Positions 18,491 to 26,892 of a DNA stretch of 64,000 nucleotides are shown in pieces. The first letter of the stretch is position 1. Every line of letters begins with the position of its first letter. The DNA lies in contig NZ_CP073577.1 of NCBI RefSeq assembly GCF_018205975.1, forward strand, positions 3,224,001 through 3,288,000, in the 5' to 3' direction. Origin of the DNA: Erythrobacter sp. JK5. Lineage in GTDB: Bacteria; Pseudomonadota; Alphaproteobacteria; Sphingomonadales; Sphingomonadaceae. The notes below the pieces were generated by a model. That model saw only the letters and a program-made list of their open reading frames with translations. It was not told the DNA's origin and did no database searches. Position numbers and translations under genes: made by a program.

Positions 18491-19755
18491 TTGTTGACTG
18501 AACAGGCCGACACGGCACCGACATCGCGTTTCGAGCTGATCACCATCCGTTTGCCGGTGGTCGCGACCTTCGCCGCGCTGATCGTCGGGCTGGGTCTGGG
18601 CGTCGCCGCATCCGGCGCGGCGCTGCCCGATTGGCTTCGCGATGCGATCGCGGTGGTCGGGACACTGTGGTTGCGCGCCTTGCAGATGACGATCATCCCG
18701 CTGGTCGCGGCGCTGCTGGTTCTGGGCCTGGCGCAGATGGCGCAGGCGGCGCGTGCGGGTGCGGCGGCGCGACGGTTTCTCGCGCTGCTTTTCGGAGTGC
18801 TGATAGCAGGGGGGTGTTCACCGCCATCGTGTTGCCGCTGGTGCTGACCGTCTTTCCCATCCCCGACAGCGCGAGCGGTTTCCTGGCCGAAGTGCCCGGG
18901 GGCGAGCAGCAGGTGCCGGGCATCCTCGATTTCCTCGCGTCGCTGGTCGCGCCCAACATCATCGCGGCGGCGGCTGAAACAGCGATGCTGCCGCTCACGA
19001 TATTCTTCGCACTGTTCGCGATCGCGATCACCCGCCTGCCGGAGGAGCAGGGCGAGCGGTTGCTCGGGTTTTTCCATGCGCTCGCCAATGCCATGCTGAT
19101 GATCATCGGCTGGGTGCTGTGGGTCGCACCGGCAGGGGTGCTGGCGCTTGCCTTCGGGGTCGGACTGAGGAGCGGAGGCGGAGCGTTCGCGGCGCTGGCG
19201 CACTATATCCTCGTCGTTTCCGCGATGGGCGGCTTCGTCCTCGTGCTCGCCTATCTGGTCGGCTGGCTGCTGGGAGGGATCAGCCCGCTGAGGTTCGCCG
19301 TTGCGCTGCTGCCGGCGCAGGCGGTGGCGGTTTCCACCCAGAGCTCGCTGGCGAGCCTGCCCGCGATGCTGGACAGCGCCACGCGGCTGGGCTTGCGCCA
19401 GACCACCAGCGAGTTCGTCTTGCCATTGGCGGTGGCGATCTTCCGCGCGACCAGTCCGGCAATGAACATGGCGGTGGCGCTTTACGTCGCGGCGCTGGCC
19501 GGAGTGGAGATTTCGCCGACGCTGGCGTGTGCCGGGATCGTCGTGGCGCTGATCATCAGTGTTGGCTCGGTCAGCCTGCCCGGTTCGATCAGCTTCGTCG
19601 TGTCGATCGGCCCGATCGCGCTGGCCATGGGCGTGCCGATAGAGCCGCTAGCGCTGCTGGTCGCGGTCGAGATGCTGCCCGATATCATGCGGACGCTCGC
19701 CAACGTGACGATGAATGTGGCGGTGACGAGTGCGGTCGATCGCGGCAATCGCTAG
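18491..19755 (+). pseudogene. dicarboxylate/amino acid:cation symporter, frameshifted
   Basis: Two frames together encode one DAACS/SDF transporter of ~420 residues. The first frame runs to 'LLFGVLIAGG', then continues in another frame with 'VFTAIVLPLV'. The break lies in the G-run at 18809-18814 (six G; seven would restore the frame). Downstream features are normal for the family: re-entrant-loop-like 'AVAVSTQSSLASLPAML', the 'SPAMNMAVALYVAALAG' helix (NMDGTALY-like) and 'SVGSVSLPGSISF'. No ATG fits; TTG 18491 or 18494 after an ACGAGGGGC site is likely. It may be intact in the living strain if the base was missed in sequencing. Confidence 0.8.
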
Positions 19756-19764
19756 CCGGGCAGG

Positions 19765-20385
19765 CTAGGGTTTGGCTGCGGCGATCCCGTTTCCTGCGGC
19801 GACCTGGTCTAACTCTTCGAGAATCGCGCGATGCGCGCTCGCGTCATCGATCGAACGCTGCGGGATATCGTCGTCTGCGAGCATCGAATTGAGGGTCGCG
19901 CGCGCGCGACCGACGCGGCTCTTGATGGTCCCGACGGCGCAGCCGCAGATTTCCGAGGCTTCCTCGTAAGAAAAGCCCCCTGCGCCCACGAGCAGCAGCG
20001 CCTCGCGCCGTTCGGGCGGCAAGGTCAGCAGCGCGCGATGCATGTCGGACAAGTGGATCGGCTCTTCCTGGCCTGCCGGAGCGGTCAGGATGCGCTCGGC
20101 GACGCCCTCGTCGTATTCGCCGCGAAACCGGTTGCGGCGCATGTCGGTGAGATAGGCGTTGCGCAGGATCACGAACGTCCATGCCCGCATCGATGTGCCC
20201 GGTTCGAATCGCTCCTGCGCCGCCCACGCCTTGAGCATGGTTTCCTGTACGAGATCGTCGGCCATGTCGGGACGGCCGCACAGACCGCGTGCGAAAGCGC
20301 GCAAATGCGGGACGACTTCGGTAAGTTCGCGTTTGAATTCCGCTTTTTCGGCTGGCGTGCGCTTGGTTTTCTGCTTTTCGGTCAT
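19765..20385 (-). CDS. ecfG: general stress response sigma factor EcfG
   Basis: 206-residue ECF sigma factor. Region 2 is at ~residues 20-90 ('LRAFARGLCGRPDMADDLVQETMLKAW', 'TSMRAWTFVILRNAYLTDMRR') and region 4 at ~120-170 ('LLTLPPERREALLLVGAGGFSYEEAS', 'AVGTIKSRVGRAR'). The sequence type and the adjacent NepR, HWE kinase and PhyR genes identify it as EcfG, which directs RNA polymerase to GGAAC-N16/17-CGTT promoters. It shares one base with the nepR stop codon, so anti-sigma and sigma are made from one message. Confidence 0.95.
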   Translation of the reverse strand: MTEKQKTKRTPAEKAEFKRELTEVVPHLRAFARGLCGRPDMADDLVQETMLKAWAAQERFEPGTSMRAWTFVILRNAYLTDMRRNRFRGEYDEGVAERILTAPAGQEEPIHLSDMHRALLTLPPERREALLLVGAGGFSYEEASEICGCAVGTIKSRVGRARATLNSMLADDDIPQRSIDDASAHRAILEELDQVAAGNGIAAAKP

Positions 20386-20606
20386 CAGCCGGGTGCGCCT
20401 TTGCCCGATGTTCCGGCATCGCCGTTGGATACCGGTGGATCTTCATCGAGCTTGTCGAGCAGATCCTTGAACGCATCGGGCAGCGGCTCCTCGACGACGG
20501 CGTCGTAGAGCTGCTTGAGGCCATCGGCCCAGTCCGGATTTGCAGGGGGCACCGCAGCGGTTCCCGAGGCGGGCTTGACTTGATCAGATCGCTTGTCGAA
20601 TGCCAT
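20385..20606 (-). CDS. nepR: anti-sigma factor NepR
   Basis: A 73-residue acidic helical protein with the NepR core 'GLKQLYDAVVEEPLPDAFKDLLDKL' (~residues 29-53). NepR holds EcfG inactive until phosphorylated PhyR, a sigma mimic, pulls it away. The location directly upstream of ecfG, overlapping by one base, is the usual alphaproteobacterial order. Transcription probably begins at the sigma-EcfG promoter at 20701-20725, giving autoregulation. Confidence 0.93.
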   Translation of the reverse strand: MAFDKRSDQVKPASGTAAVPPANPDWADGLKQLYDAVVEEPLPDAFKDLLDKLDEDPPVSNGDAGTSGKGAPG

Positions 20607-20698
20607 TCGCTTGGTTGACCACCTAATTCCCGTTTATCGATTCCCGCCAACACCGTTAGCCGAACGGAGCGGGCGGTGATAGCTGTGAGGATGAAGCG

Positions 20699-20725
20699 GG
20701 AACGATCGGTATCGCGTGTGGTTCC
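20699..20725. promoter_or_regulatory. interlocked divergent sigma-EcfG promoters (nepR-ecfG and kinase)
   Basis: On the minus strand GGAAC (20725-20721), then 16 bases, then CGTT (20704-20701) is an exact match to the EcfG consensus and points at nepR-ecfG, about 95 bp away. On the plus strand GGAAC (20699-20703), then 16 bases, then GGTT (20720-20723) points at the histidine kinase start at 20755. Each -35 box overlaps the -10 box of the opposite promoter, so the two promoters occupy the same ~27 bp. Confidence 0.75.
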
Positions 20726-20754
20726 CTTCAACACACGAAATGCGTTGGGGGCGG

Positions 20755-22434
20755 ATGTCTAACAAAGCCGGATCAAGCAGCCAATCACCGGCAGTCAGCC
20801 GCGCGCGGCGATGGCTGGTGAGTTATCCGCGGGCGGTCCCTTTGGCGATTTTTCTGGCCATTGCTGCAATCACCGCGCTCAGCGTGTATGTGATCGAAAG
20901 CAATTCCCGCGTGCGGCAACAGGCGCAAATGACGCAATACGCGCAATCGATCGCCACCGCGCTCGATCGCGGCGGGACCAGCTTTTCGTCGTATCTGAGG
21001 GCAGGTGCTGCGCTGTTTTCCAGCTTCGATCAGGTCACGCCCGAACTGTTCCGCCAGTTTGGCGCGGAACTGCGCCTCGATGTCGAATACCAGGGCGCCG
21101 AAGGGATCGGCTGGATCGAGGTCGTTGAACCCGGCGATATCGATGCATATCTCGCGCGGACCCGGGCGGCGCAACCGGGCTTTGCGGGGATCCGGCCCGA
21201 ACCCGCAAGCAGCGGGCAGGGGATCGCCCCGGTCACGTATTTTGCCCCCGATACCGTTCGCAACCGCCGTGCGCTCGGCTACGACATGGCCTCCGAACCG
21301 GTCCGCGCCGCAGCGCTGGAGGAAGCGCGCCGCACGGTCCGTCCGACCGCATCGGGTCGGGTCGTTCTGGCGCAGGAAGGCGCCGGCGACGCGCCGGGGC
21401 TGGTCATTTTCATGCCGGTCTACAAGGCAGTCGGCAACGAGCGCCGGTTGTCCGGCTTCGTCTACAGCCCCTTCAATGCCGGGCGCTTTCTCGACTCGGC
21501 GATCGACCTCGCCGAACCGAACGAAAACGGTGTGCGGCTATACGATGGGGAGGCCGATGCCGCGAACCTGCTGGTCGCGCGGGGGTTCGACAATGCCCGT
21601 GCCGCGAAGGTCGAACTGCCGGTAACCATCGCCAACCGGCAACTGCTGCTGGTGGTCGAGACCGCAGCACCGCGAACGCTCGCACCGCTGTCGATGGCAA
21701 CACTGCTGTTCGGCTTTGCGGTGGCAAGCCTGCTGATGCTGCTCGCACGATTGCTGACGCAGCAGGCATTCGAAGACCAGCGCCGGCTCGCGTTTTTCGA
21801 GGAACAGCACTCGATCCGCAACTCGCTGACCCGCGAACTCAATCACCGGGTCAAGAATACTCTCGCGAATGTCCTGTCGATCCTGTCGTTGACCCGGCGC
21901 CGGGCTACCGATCTCGATGACTTCGCCAACAGCCTCGAAGGGCGCATTCGCGCGCTGTCGGCAACACACGACCTGCTTACCAATTCCGACTGGGGTACGA
22001 TCCCGATGCGCGCGGTGATCGAGGCGGAGATGCAGCATTTTCGCGCCGCGCGCGAGCGGCCGGTCACCCTCGAAGGCCCGATCGTCGAACTGGCCCCCAA
22101 CGATGCGCTGTCGTTCGGGCTCGCGATCCACGAACTGGCGACCAACGCCGCCAAGTTCGGATCGCTGAGCGTTCCAGGTGGAACGGTATTGATCCGTTGG
22201 AACACCGTTTCCGACGATCTCGCCGAAGTCGAATGGTCCGAGAGCGGCGGCCCGCCGGTGGCGGAAACGCGGAGCCGCGGCTTCGGAATTGAACTCATCG
22301 AGAAGATCGTGGCGCACGAATTGCGGCAGCCGGTCGAACTGGTGTTCGAACGCGAGGGCGTGCGCTGTCTCATGCGGGTGCCAATCCGGCGGCTGAGCCA
22401 GTTCCGAATGCGCGAAACCGACGTCGCGAATTGA
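20755..22434 (+). CDS. CHASE-domain HWE/HisKA_2 sensor histidine kinase of the stress response
   Basis: 559 residues. TM1 lies at ~27-46 ('VPLAIFLAIAAITALSVYVI'), a periplasmic CHASE domain covers ~50-300 ('GIGWIEVVEPGDIDAYLARTR', 'SGFVYSPFNAGRFLD'), and TM2 is in 'MATLLFGFAVASLLMLLARLL'. The cytoplasmic part has the phospho-acceptor His of HisKA_2 in 'ELNHRVKNTLANVLSI' and an ATP-binding domain with 'IHELATNAAKFGSL' and 'GFGIELIEKI'. By position next to nepR-ecfG and phyR it should phosphorylate PhyR; the ligand is unknown. I chose ATG 20755, downstream of both the promoter and a GGGGG stretch. Confidence 0.9.
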   Translation: MSNKAGSSSQSPAVSRARRWLVSYPRAVPLAIFLAIAAITALSVYVIESNSRVRQQAQMTQYAQSIATALDRGGTSFSSYLRAGAALFSSFDQVTPELFRQFGAELRLDVEYQGAEGIGWIEVVEPGDIDAYLARTRAAQPGFAGIRPEPASSGQGIAPVTYFAPDTVRNRRALGYDMASEPVRAAALEEARRTVRPTASGRVVLAQEGAGDAPGLVIFMPVYKAVGNERRLSGFVYSPFNAGRFLDSAIDLAEPNENGVRLYDGEADAANLLVARGFDNARAAKVELPVTIANRQLLLVVETAAPRTLAPLSMATLLFGFAVASLLMLLARLLTQQAFEDQRRLAFFEEQHSIRNSLTRELNHRVKNTLANVLSILSLTRRRATDLDDFANSLEGRIRALSATHDLLTNSDWGTIPMRAVIEAEMQHFRAARERPVTLEGPIVELAPNDALSFGLAIHELATNAAKFGSLSVPGGTVLIRWNTVSDDLAEVEWSESGGPPVAETRSRGFGIELIEKIVAHELRQPVELVFEREGVRCLMRVPIRRLSQFRMRETDVAN

Positions 22435-22439
22435 CGGCT

Positions 22440-23234
22440 TTAGCCCAGGGGCTTGCTGGATCCGAAGAAGAGCGCCTGTCCGATTGCCGCGCGCACCGTG
22501 CTTTCTTCGAACGGCTTGGTCACGAGATAGGTCGGCTCGGTCCGGTCGCCGGTCAGCAGCCGTTCCGGATAGGCCGTGATGAAGATCACAGGCACTTCGG
22601 CAATGTCGAGAATATCGTCGACCGCGTCGAGCCCCGAAGAACCGTCCGCCAGCTGGATGTCGGCCAGCACCAGACCCGGCGTTCCTTCGGCCACCAGCTT
22701 CTGAGCCTGCGTGCGGGTTGCGGCGGTGCCGTAGATGTCGTGTCCGAGCGATGTCACCAAGTCTTCGAGCTGCATCGAAATCAGCGGCTCGTCTTCGATA
22801 ATCAGCACTTTGGTTGCCTGCTCGGCATCGATTTCGCTCACCGCTTCACTGACGAGCGCCTCGATCTCGTTCGCTTCGAGATCCATGATCTGTCCCGCCT
22901 GCGCCGAAGAAAAATCTTCGAGTGTGGTGAGCAGCAGGGCCTGGCGGTTGAGTGGGGTGATCGCACCGAGCCGATGCTGGGCTCCAAGCTCGTGTTCGCC
23001 CACCGCGTCGCTTTCCGCGTCGATCTGCAGGTAAGCGCTCGACCATACCTTGTTGAAGGCCCGGTAGAGCGGGATCCGGCCGCCATCCAGCGAACGCTTC
23101 AGTTCTTGATCGGCGAGCACAGCTTCGAGTGTGGCGCGCACGAAAGCGTCGCCGGTCGCCTGCGAGCCGGTAAGTGCGCGCGCGTAGCGACGCAGGAAAG
23201 GAATGTTGGCGGCGACTTGCTGGCCCAGTGACAT
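22440..23234 (-). CDS. phyR: response regulator PhyR (sigma-mimic anti-anti-sigma factor)
   Basis: 264 residues. The N-terminal half (~1-135) is ECF-sigma-like without DNA-binding function ('FLRRYARALTGSQATGDAFVRATLEAVL', 'LNRQALLLTTLEDFS'). The C-terminal half is a receiver domain with the acidic pair in 'LIIEDEPLI', the phospho-Asp in 'VLADIQLADG', Thr in 'VIFITAYP' and Lys in 'LVTKPF'. When phosphorylated it binds NepR and frees EcfG. An AGGGAG ribosome-binding site precedes the ATG. Confidence 0.96.
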   Translation of the reverse strand: MSLGQQVAANIPFLRRYARALTGSQATGDAFVRATLEAVLADQELKRSLDGGRIPLYRAFNKVWSSAYLQIDAESDAVGEHELGAQHRLGAITPLNRQALLLTTLEDFSSAQAGQIMDLEANEIEALVSEAVSEIDAEQATKVLIIEDEPLISMQLEDLVTSLGHDIYGTAATRTQAQKLVAEGTPGLVLADIQLADGSSGLDAVDDILDIAEVPVIFITAYPERLLTGDRTEPTYLVTKPFEESTVRAAIGQALFFGSSKPLG

Positions 23235-23283
23235 GCGGTGGCTCCCTGCGGTGCATTCCCGATATTGGGATGCCGGATTATGT

Positions 23284-23308
23284 AATGATTCGGGGCCATA
23301 GCGGTTCC
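23284..23308 (-). promoter_or_regulatory. candidate sigma-EcfG promoter for phyR
   Basis: Minus-strand GGAAC (23308-23304), 16 bases, CATT (23287-23284). The -35 is exact and the spacing is the EcfG spacing; the -10 differs from CGTT by one base. It would start transcription ~40 bp before the phyR ATG. The same CATT variant with the same spacing occurs in the small-RNA promoter 75 bp away, which supports it. Confidence 0.5.
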
Positions 23309-23381
23309 CCCTTCGGACGTCGCCCCCATCGCTACCGCAAGATCAAGAATGGGATGGCGCGACAAAAAACTTCAGTTGGCG

Positions 23382-23406
23382 GGAACCGGGCTCCGGGCAG
23401 TGCATT
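23382..23406 (+). promoter_or_regulatory. candidate sigma-EcfG promoter for the small RNA
   Basis: GGAAC (23382-23386), 16 bases, CATT (23403-23406) on the plus strand. No protein gene follows on this strand; what follows is a hairpin with a C-rich loop and a strong terminator ending at 23500. Confidence 0.55.
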
Positions 23407-23412
23407 TTAAGA

Positions 23413-23500
23413 CTGTCACCGCCGAGACCCCCCCTCCCGTCCAAGCGGCTGGTGATACGATCCCGAAAGGCCTCCACTTACCCAAGTGGAGGCCTTTTTT
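23413..23500 (+). ncRNA. putative sigma-EcfG-dependent small RNA with C-rich loop
   Basis: About 88 nt from the predicted start (~7 bases after the -10) to the T-run. Hairpin 1: TCACC-GCCG (23416-23424) pairs with CGGC-T-GGTGA (23446-23455), exposing a 21-nt loop with seven consecutive C and further CCC (23428-23439). Hairpin 2 is the terminator. No plus-strand reading frame of note exists, and the flanking genes phyR and the acetyltransferase are both on the minus strand. C-rich exposed loops are typical of alphaproteobacterial sRNAs that pair with ribosome-binding sites. I recall sigma-EcfG-controlled sRNAs (EcsR) and Caulobacter GsrN of this type, but cannot check identity. Confidence 0.65.
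23469..23500 (+). terminator. Rho-independent terminator
   Basis: GGCCTCCACTT (23469-23479), loop ACCC, AAGTGGAGGCC (23484-23494), then six T. The 11-bp perfect stem followed by T6 reads on the plus strand. On the minus strand it has only three T, so it is mainly a plus-strand terminator. Confidence 0.9.
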
Positions 23501-23524
23501 CCTGTGGCCAAAGGCTACGTGCGG

Positions 23525-24685
23525 TCAGCCGATCGGCTTTTCGTAAATCGCGTATTCGCGATTGATCGTGCTCTGGATCGTGTCGGCGATGGCCACCATC
23601 CCCTGATTGTCTTCGAGGATCCAGCCGATCTCGCCCCGGTTTGCATCGAATTTGTGGTACGCCTCCTTGCGGATCTGGCTGATCATCATGAAGGCGAGCT
23701 GGCTGGCGAGGCGCGAATTGTGCAGCTCCTTGAGCACCCCCATCAGTGGCACCCGCATGTCGCTGCCGCGCGGTTTGCGCAGCCACCGCAGGATGTGGAA
23801 CCAGCCGAACGGGAACAGCTTGCCGCCGGTTTTTGCCAGGACATGATTGATATCGGGGAAGGTCAACATGAACGCGACAGGCCGGCCGTCGAGCTCCGCG
23901 ATCATGTTGAGTTCCTCGTGGATGATCGGCTTCAGCTTCACGCCTGTGTAGGCGACCTCTTCGGCCGTCAGCGGGACAAAGCCCCAGTTGTCGGACCAGG
24001 CATCGTTGAGGATCGAAAGGATCGTTGCCGCTTCCTCGTCCCAGCGCGACTTGTCGACCTTGCGAACGTTGATGCGCTCGTTGCGCTCTCCGGACTGGAC
24101 GATCCGCTGGACCAGGGGCGGGAAATCGCCGGCTATGTCGAGATCGTAGGTGTAGAGCGTCTTGGCGCGCGCATATCCGGCACCCTCGATCCAGCCGGCG
24201 TAATGGGCGGGGTGGTGCCCCATCATGATGATCGGCGGATGGTCCTGCCCGCGCACCAGCAGGCCGGGTTCCTCCCAGATCGAAAGCGATATCGGTCCGA
24301 TAGCCCGGGTCATGCCCTGGCTGCGCAGCCACGTTTCGGCAGCGGTGAGGAGAGCGTGCGCGGAGGCCTCGTCCTCGGCATCGAAATAGCCGAACATGCC
24401 TGCTCCGGGTCCGAAACCCTGTTCGGGTGGCACGGCGAGTGCCAGATTGTCGATATGTGCTGAAATCCGTCCCACCGGCCTGCCCGCACGGCTTGCGATG
24501 AAGAATTGCGCCTTGGCGTGTCCGAAAAACGGATTCTTGCCAGGATCGACCAGCTCGAGCTGTTCGCTGCGCAATTGCGGAACCGCATTCTCCAGCCGCG
24601 CGGCGAAGGCGCGCCCGAGGTCGACGAACCGCGCCCGGCCACGCTTGTCGCTGATGGCTTCGATTACTATATCCGCGTCCGTCAC
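23525..24685 (-). CDS. GNAT-like protein often called 'dATP pyrophosphohydrolase'
   Basis: A 386-residue protein of a family common in Alphaproteobacteria: 'NPFFGHAKAQFFIASRAGRPVGRISAHI', 'GMFGYFDAEDE' and 'GPISLSIWEEPGLLV', with a C-terminal acyltransferase-like half ('MIAELDGRPVAFMLTFPDIN', 'RKEAYHKFDANRGEIGWILEDNQGM'). The fold is probably two GNAT-like domains; 'dATP pyrophosphohydrolase' is a propagated label without support here. No clear ATG was found; GTG 24685 (VTDADIV) is the likely start, since the sequence upstream to 24814 looks non-coding. Confidence 0.7.
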   Translation of the reverse strand: MTDADIVIEAISDKRGRARFVDLGRAFAARLENAVPQLRSEQLELVDPGKNPFFGHAKAQFFIASRAGRPVGRISAHIDNLALAVPPEQGFGPGAGMFGYFDAEDEASAHALLTAAETWLRSQGMTRAIGPISLSIWEEPGLLVRGQDHPPIIMMGHHPAHYAGWIEGAGYARAKTLYTYDLDIAGDFPPLVQRIVQSGERNERINVRKVDKSRWDEEAATILSILNDAWSDNWGFVPLTAEEVAYTGVKLKPIIHEELNMIAELDGRPVAFMLTFPDINHVLAKTGGKLFPFGWFHILRWLRKPRGSDMRVPLMGVLKELHNSRLASQLAFMMISQIRKEAYHKFDANRGEIGWILEDNQGMVAIADTIQSTINREYAIYEKPIG

Positions 24686-24828
24686 AGCGGTTGCCCCGTA
24701 TTGTTCTATGTCAATGCGTGTGTGTCGCGCCGCGCCGATACGCGCAACCCAGTCGATCACTCTTGCCAACAAGACGCATTTGTCCCGGACCCGTGCTATG
24801 CGGTAAGGGCACATTCGAGTTTGAAGCC

Positions 24829-25938
24829 ATGAACGTACAGTCCAAGACCGTCCAGCAGGGCCTCGACCCCGCGACCGCCGCTGCCCGAGAGGGCGGCCCG
24901 GCGACGCGCGCGCAGTTCCAGACCGAGGACGACAAGGCGATGCTGCGCGCGGCCCGCGACCTGACTAAGGATCTGGGCGAGGCGAAGCCGCAAATCTACT
25001 GGACCGACATGCTGGTTTCGACCGGAATCGGGTATGGCGGCATCGCGACCGCAATCGTGGTCGACAATGTCGCGCTGGCAGCGGCGGCCGGACTGGTCGC
25101 GGCGCTCGCGCTCTACCGCGCGCTGATGTTCATCCACGAGCTGACCCACATTCACAAGAATGCGCTGCCCGGCTTTCGCACCGGCTGGAACCTGGCTGTA
25201 GGCATCCCGCTGCTGACGCCGAGCTTCATGTACGAAGGCGTGCACGTGATCCATCACAAGCGCACGCAATACGGGACGATCGAGGATCCGGAGTACCTGC
25301 CGCTGGCTCTGATGAAACCGTGGAGCCTGCCGGCGTTCGTGCTGGTGGCGCTGCTCGCGCCGGTCGCGCTGATCTTTCGCGCGGCGATCCTGGTGCCGCT
25401 GGGGCTGGTGATCCCGGCGATCCGCCGGCTGACGTGGGAGCGGGCCTCGTCGCTGTCGATCAACCCCGATTTTCGCCGCAAGCTCCCGGAAGGCGACTTT
25501 CGCAAGCGGGTTGCATGGCAGGAATTCGGCGTGTTCGTGTGGTCGTGGACACTGCTTGCCAGCACGCAGGTGCTGGGGTGGAAGCCGCTGCTGGTGGCGC
25601 TCGCCATCCTTTCGCTCACGGCAACGCTCAACCAGCTGCGCACGCTGGTTGCGCATCTGTGGGAGAACGAGGGCGAGCCGATGACTGTGACCGCGCAATA
25701 TCTCGACAGCGTCAACGTGCCGCCGCCGGGCCTTGCCGCGGAAATCTGGGCGCCGGTGGGCCTGCGCTATCACGCGCTGCACCACCTGATGCCGTCGATG
25801 CCTTACCACGACCTGCCCGAGGCGCACCGCCGGTTGGCGAAGGAGCTGGGCATGGGGTCGACCTACGAAGGGGCGAACCATGGTGGGATGTGGCCGCTGG
25901 TCGGACGGATCGCGCGCAGCACCATGATGCGCGGCTGA
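24829..25938 (+). CDS. fatty acid desaturase family protein
   Basis: A 369-residue integral membrane di-iron protein. The three His clusters are 'FIHELTHIHK' (~residues 100-109), 'GVHVIHHKRTQ' and 'HALHHLMPSMPYH' (C-terminal). Membrane spans are 'GYGGIATAIVVDNVALAAAAGLVAAL' and 'LPAFVLVALLAPVALIFRAAILVPLGLVIPAI'. It inserts a double bond or hydroxyl in a lipid chain; the substrate is unknown. I chose ATG 24829 because upstream codons overlap the start region of the divergent gene. Confidence 0.85.
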   Translation: MNVQSKTVQQGLDPATAAAREGGPATRAQFQTEDDKAMLRAARDLTKDLGEAKPQIYWTDMLVSTGIGYGGIATAIVVDNVALAAAAGLVAALALYRALMFIHELTHIHKNALPGFRTGWNLAVGIPLLTPSFMYEGVHVIHHKRTQYGTIEDPEYLPLALMKPWSLPAFVLVALLAPVALIFRAAILVPLGLVIPAIRRLTWERASSLSINPDFRRKLPEGDFRKRVAWQEFGVFVWSWTLLASTQVLGWKPLLVALAILSLTATLNQLRTLVAHLWENEGEPMTVTAQYLDSVNVPPPGLAAEIWAPVGLRYHALHHLMPSMPYHDLPEAHRRLAKELGMGSTYEGANHGGMWPLVGRIARSTMMRG

Positions 25939-25954
25939 AGCCATTGGCTGGCCT

Positions 25955-26302
25955 CTATTGCGGGTCGGCCTTCAGCAGTTTCGATCCCTTCGGCGGACGC
26001 GCTCCGTCCGGGTTGCTGCCGCTTTGCATGGTGTCCGAACCGGGCGAGCTCGCAGCCGATGCATTCGATCCGCTGCGCCCTCTCGCGCTCGAACTGCCGC
26101 CCGATCCACCGGTGGTGCCGGTATAGGGGGTGGCATCGTCGGTTGGACCTTCGCTGACGATTTCATCGCCGCCCGCCGTTTGCGGAGCGACCGGGGCGAT
26201 GCTGTCCTCGCTCGATCCCGCTTCGCCTTCCTCGGGCTCGTTTCGGCATCCGGCCAGCGACAGGCCGAGAGCAAGGGCGGCGGCGAACGCGAAACGGTTC
26301 AT
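25955..26302 (-). CDS. hypothetical lipoprotein, low-complexity
   Basis: 115 residues. The N-terminus 'MNRFAFAAALALGLSLAGC' is a lipoprotein signal with lipobox LAGC. The mature part is Ser/Gly/Pro/Asp-rich and shows no domain. I chose ATG 26302 for the signal peptide; the longer start at 26350 would spoil it. Function unknown. Confidence 0.65.
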   Translation of the reverse strand: MNRFAFAAALALGLSLAGCRNEPEEGEAGSSEDSIAPVAPQTAGGDEIVSEGPTDDATPYTGTTGGSGGSSSARGRSGSNASAASSPGSDTMQSGSNPDGARPPKGSKLLKADPQ

Positions 26303-26364
26303 GCGTGTTTCCATGGAGACCATCATAGCCCCTGTTGGATAACGCGCCAAACCCCGCAGTCGGG

Positions 26365-26892
26365 TCAGTCGAGAAAGCAGATCATCGCGCAGCGCCTGTC
26401 GCGCGGGAGGCCGAATTCGACGGCGGCCTCCAATCCGGCTGCGAGCCGTGGATAGGCATCGAGGTCTTCGACAGTGACGAAGCCGTGGCGCTCATAGAAT
26501 GGCGCATTCCAGGGAATGTCGCGATAGGTGTGCAGGGTGATCGCGCGCACTCCCGCGTTGCGGCAGTCCACCTTCAAGGCGTTGATCAAGGTGGCACCGA
26601 TACGTCTGCGCTGGAACGCGCTGGCGACGCTCAACTCGTGCAGATGCACTTCGCGCCCGATCCGCCGCGTGGCTGCGAACCCAACCACGGTATCCTCGCT
26701 CAACGCCGTCAGGCAGTGGCGCTGGCGGATCATCTCACGGTATTCTTCGGGGCTGCGGCTTGGCGGAACCGGCAGGCCCGCAAGGCTCGGCTCCTCTTTC
26801 AAGAGCTGCGCCGCATCTTCCTCGACATCGTGAAACGCCTGCGCATCTTCTGGCCGCGCGAGCCGCAGCGACCAGTCGCTTCGCCCGCTCAT
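26365..26892 (-). CDS. GNAT family N-acetyltransferase
   Basis: 175 residues with a complete GNAT core: 'VVGFAATRRIGREVHLHELSVA' (strands 3-4), the acetyl-CoA loop 'AFQRRRIGATLINALK' and 'NAPFYERHGFVTVEDL'. The acceptor is unknown. The start overlaps the lptG stop by four bases, so it rides on the lptFG transcript. Confidence 0.88.
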   Translation of the reverse strand: MSGRSDWSLRLARPEDAQAFHDVEEDAAQLLKEEPSLAGLPVPPSRSPEEYREMIRQRHCLTALSEDTVVGFAATRRIGREVHLHELSVASAFQRRRIGATLINALKVDCRNAGVRAITLHTYRDIPWNAPFYERHGFVTVEDLDAYPRLAAGLEAAVEFGLPRDRRCAMICFLD

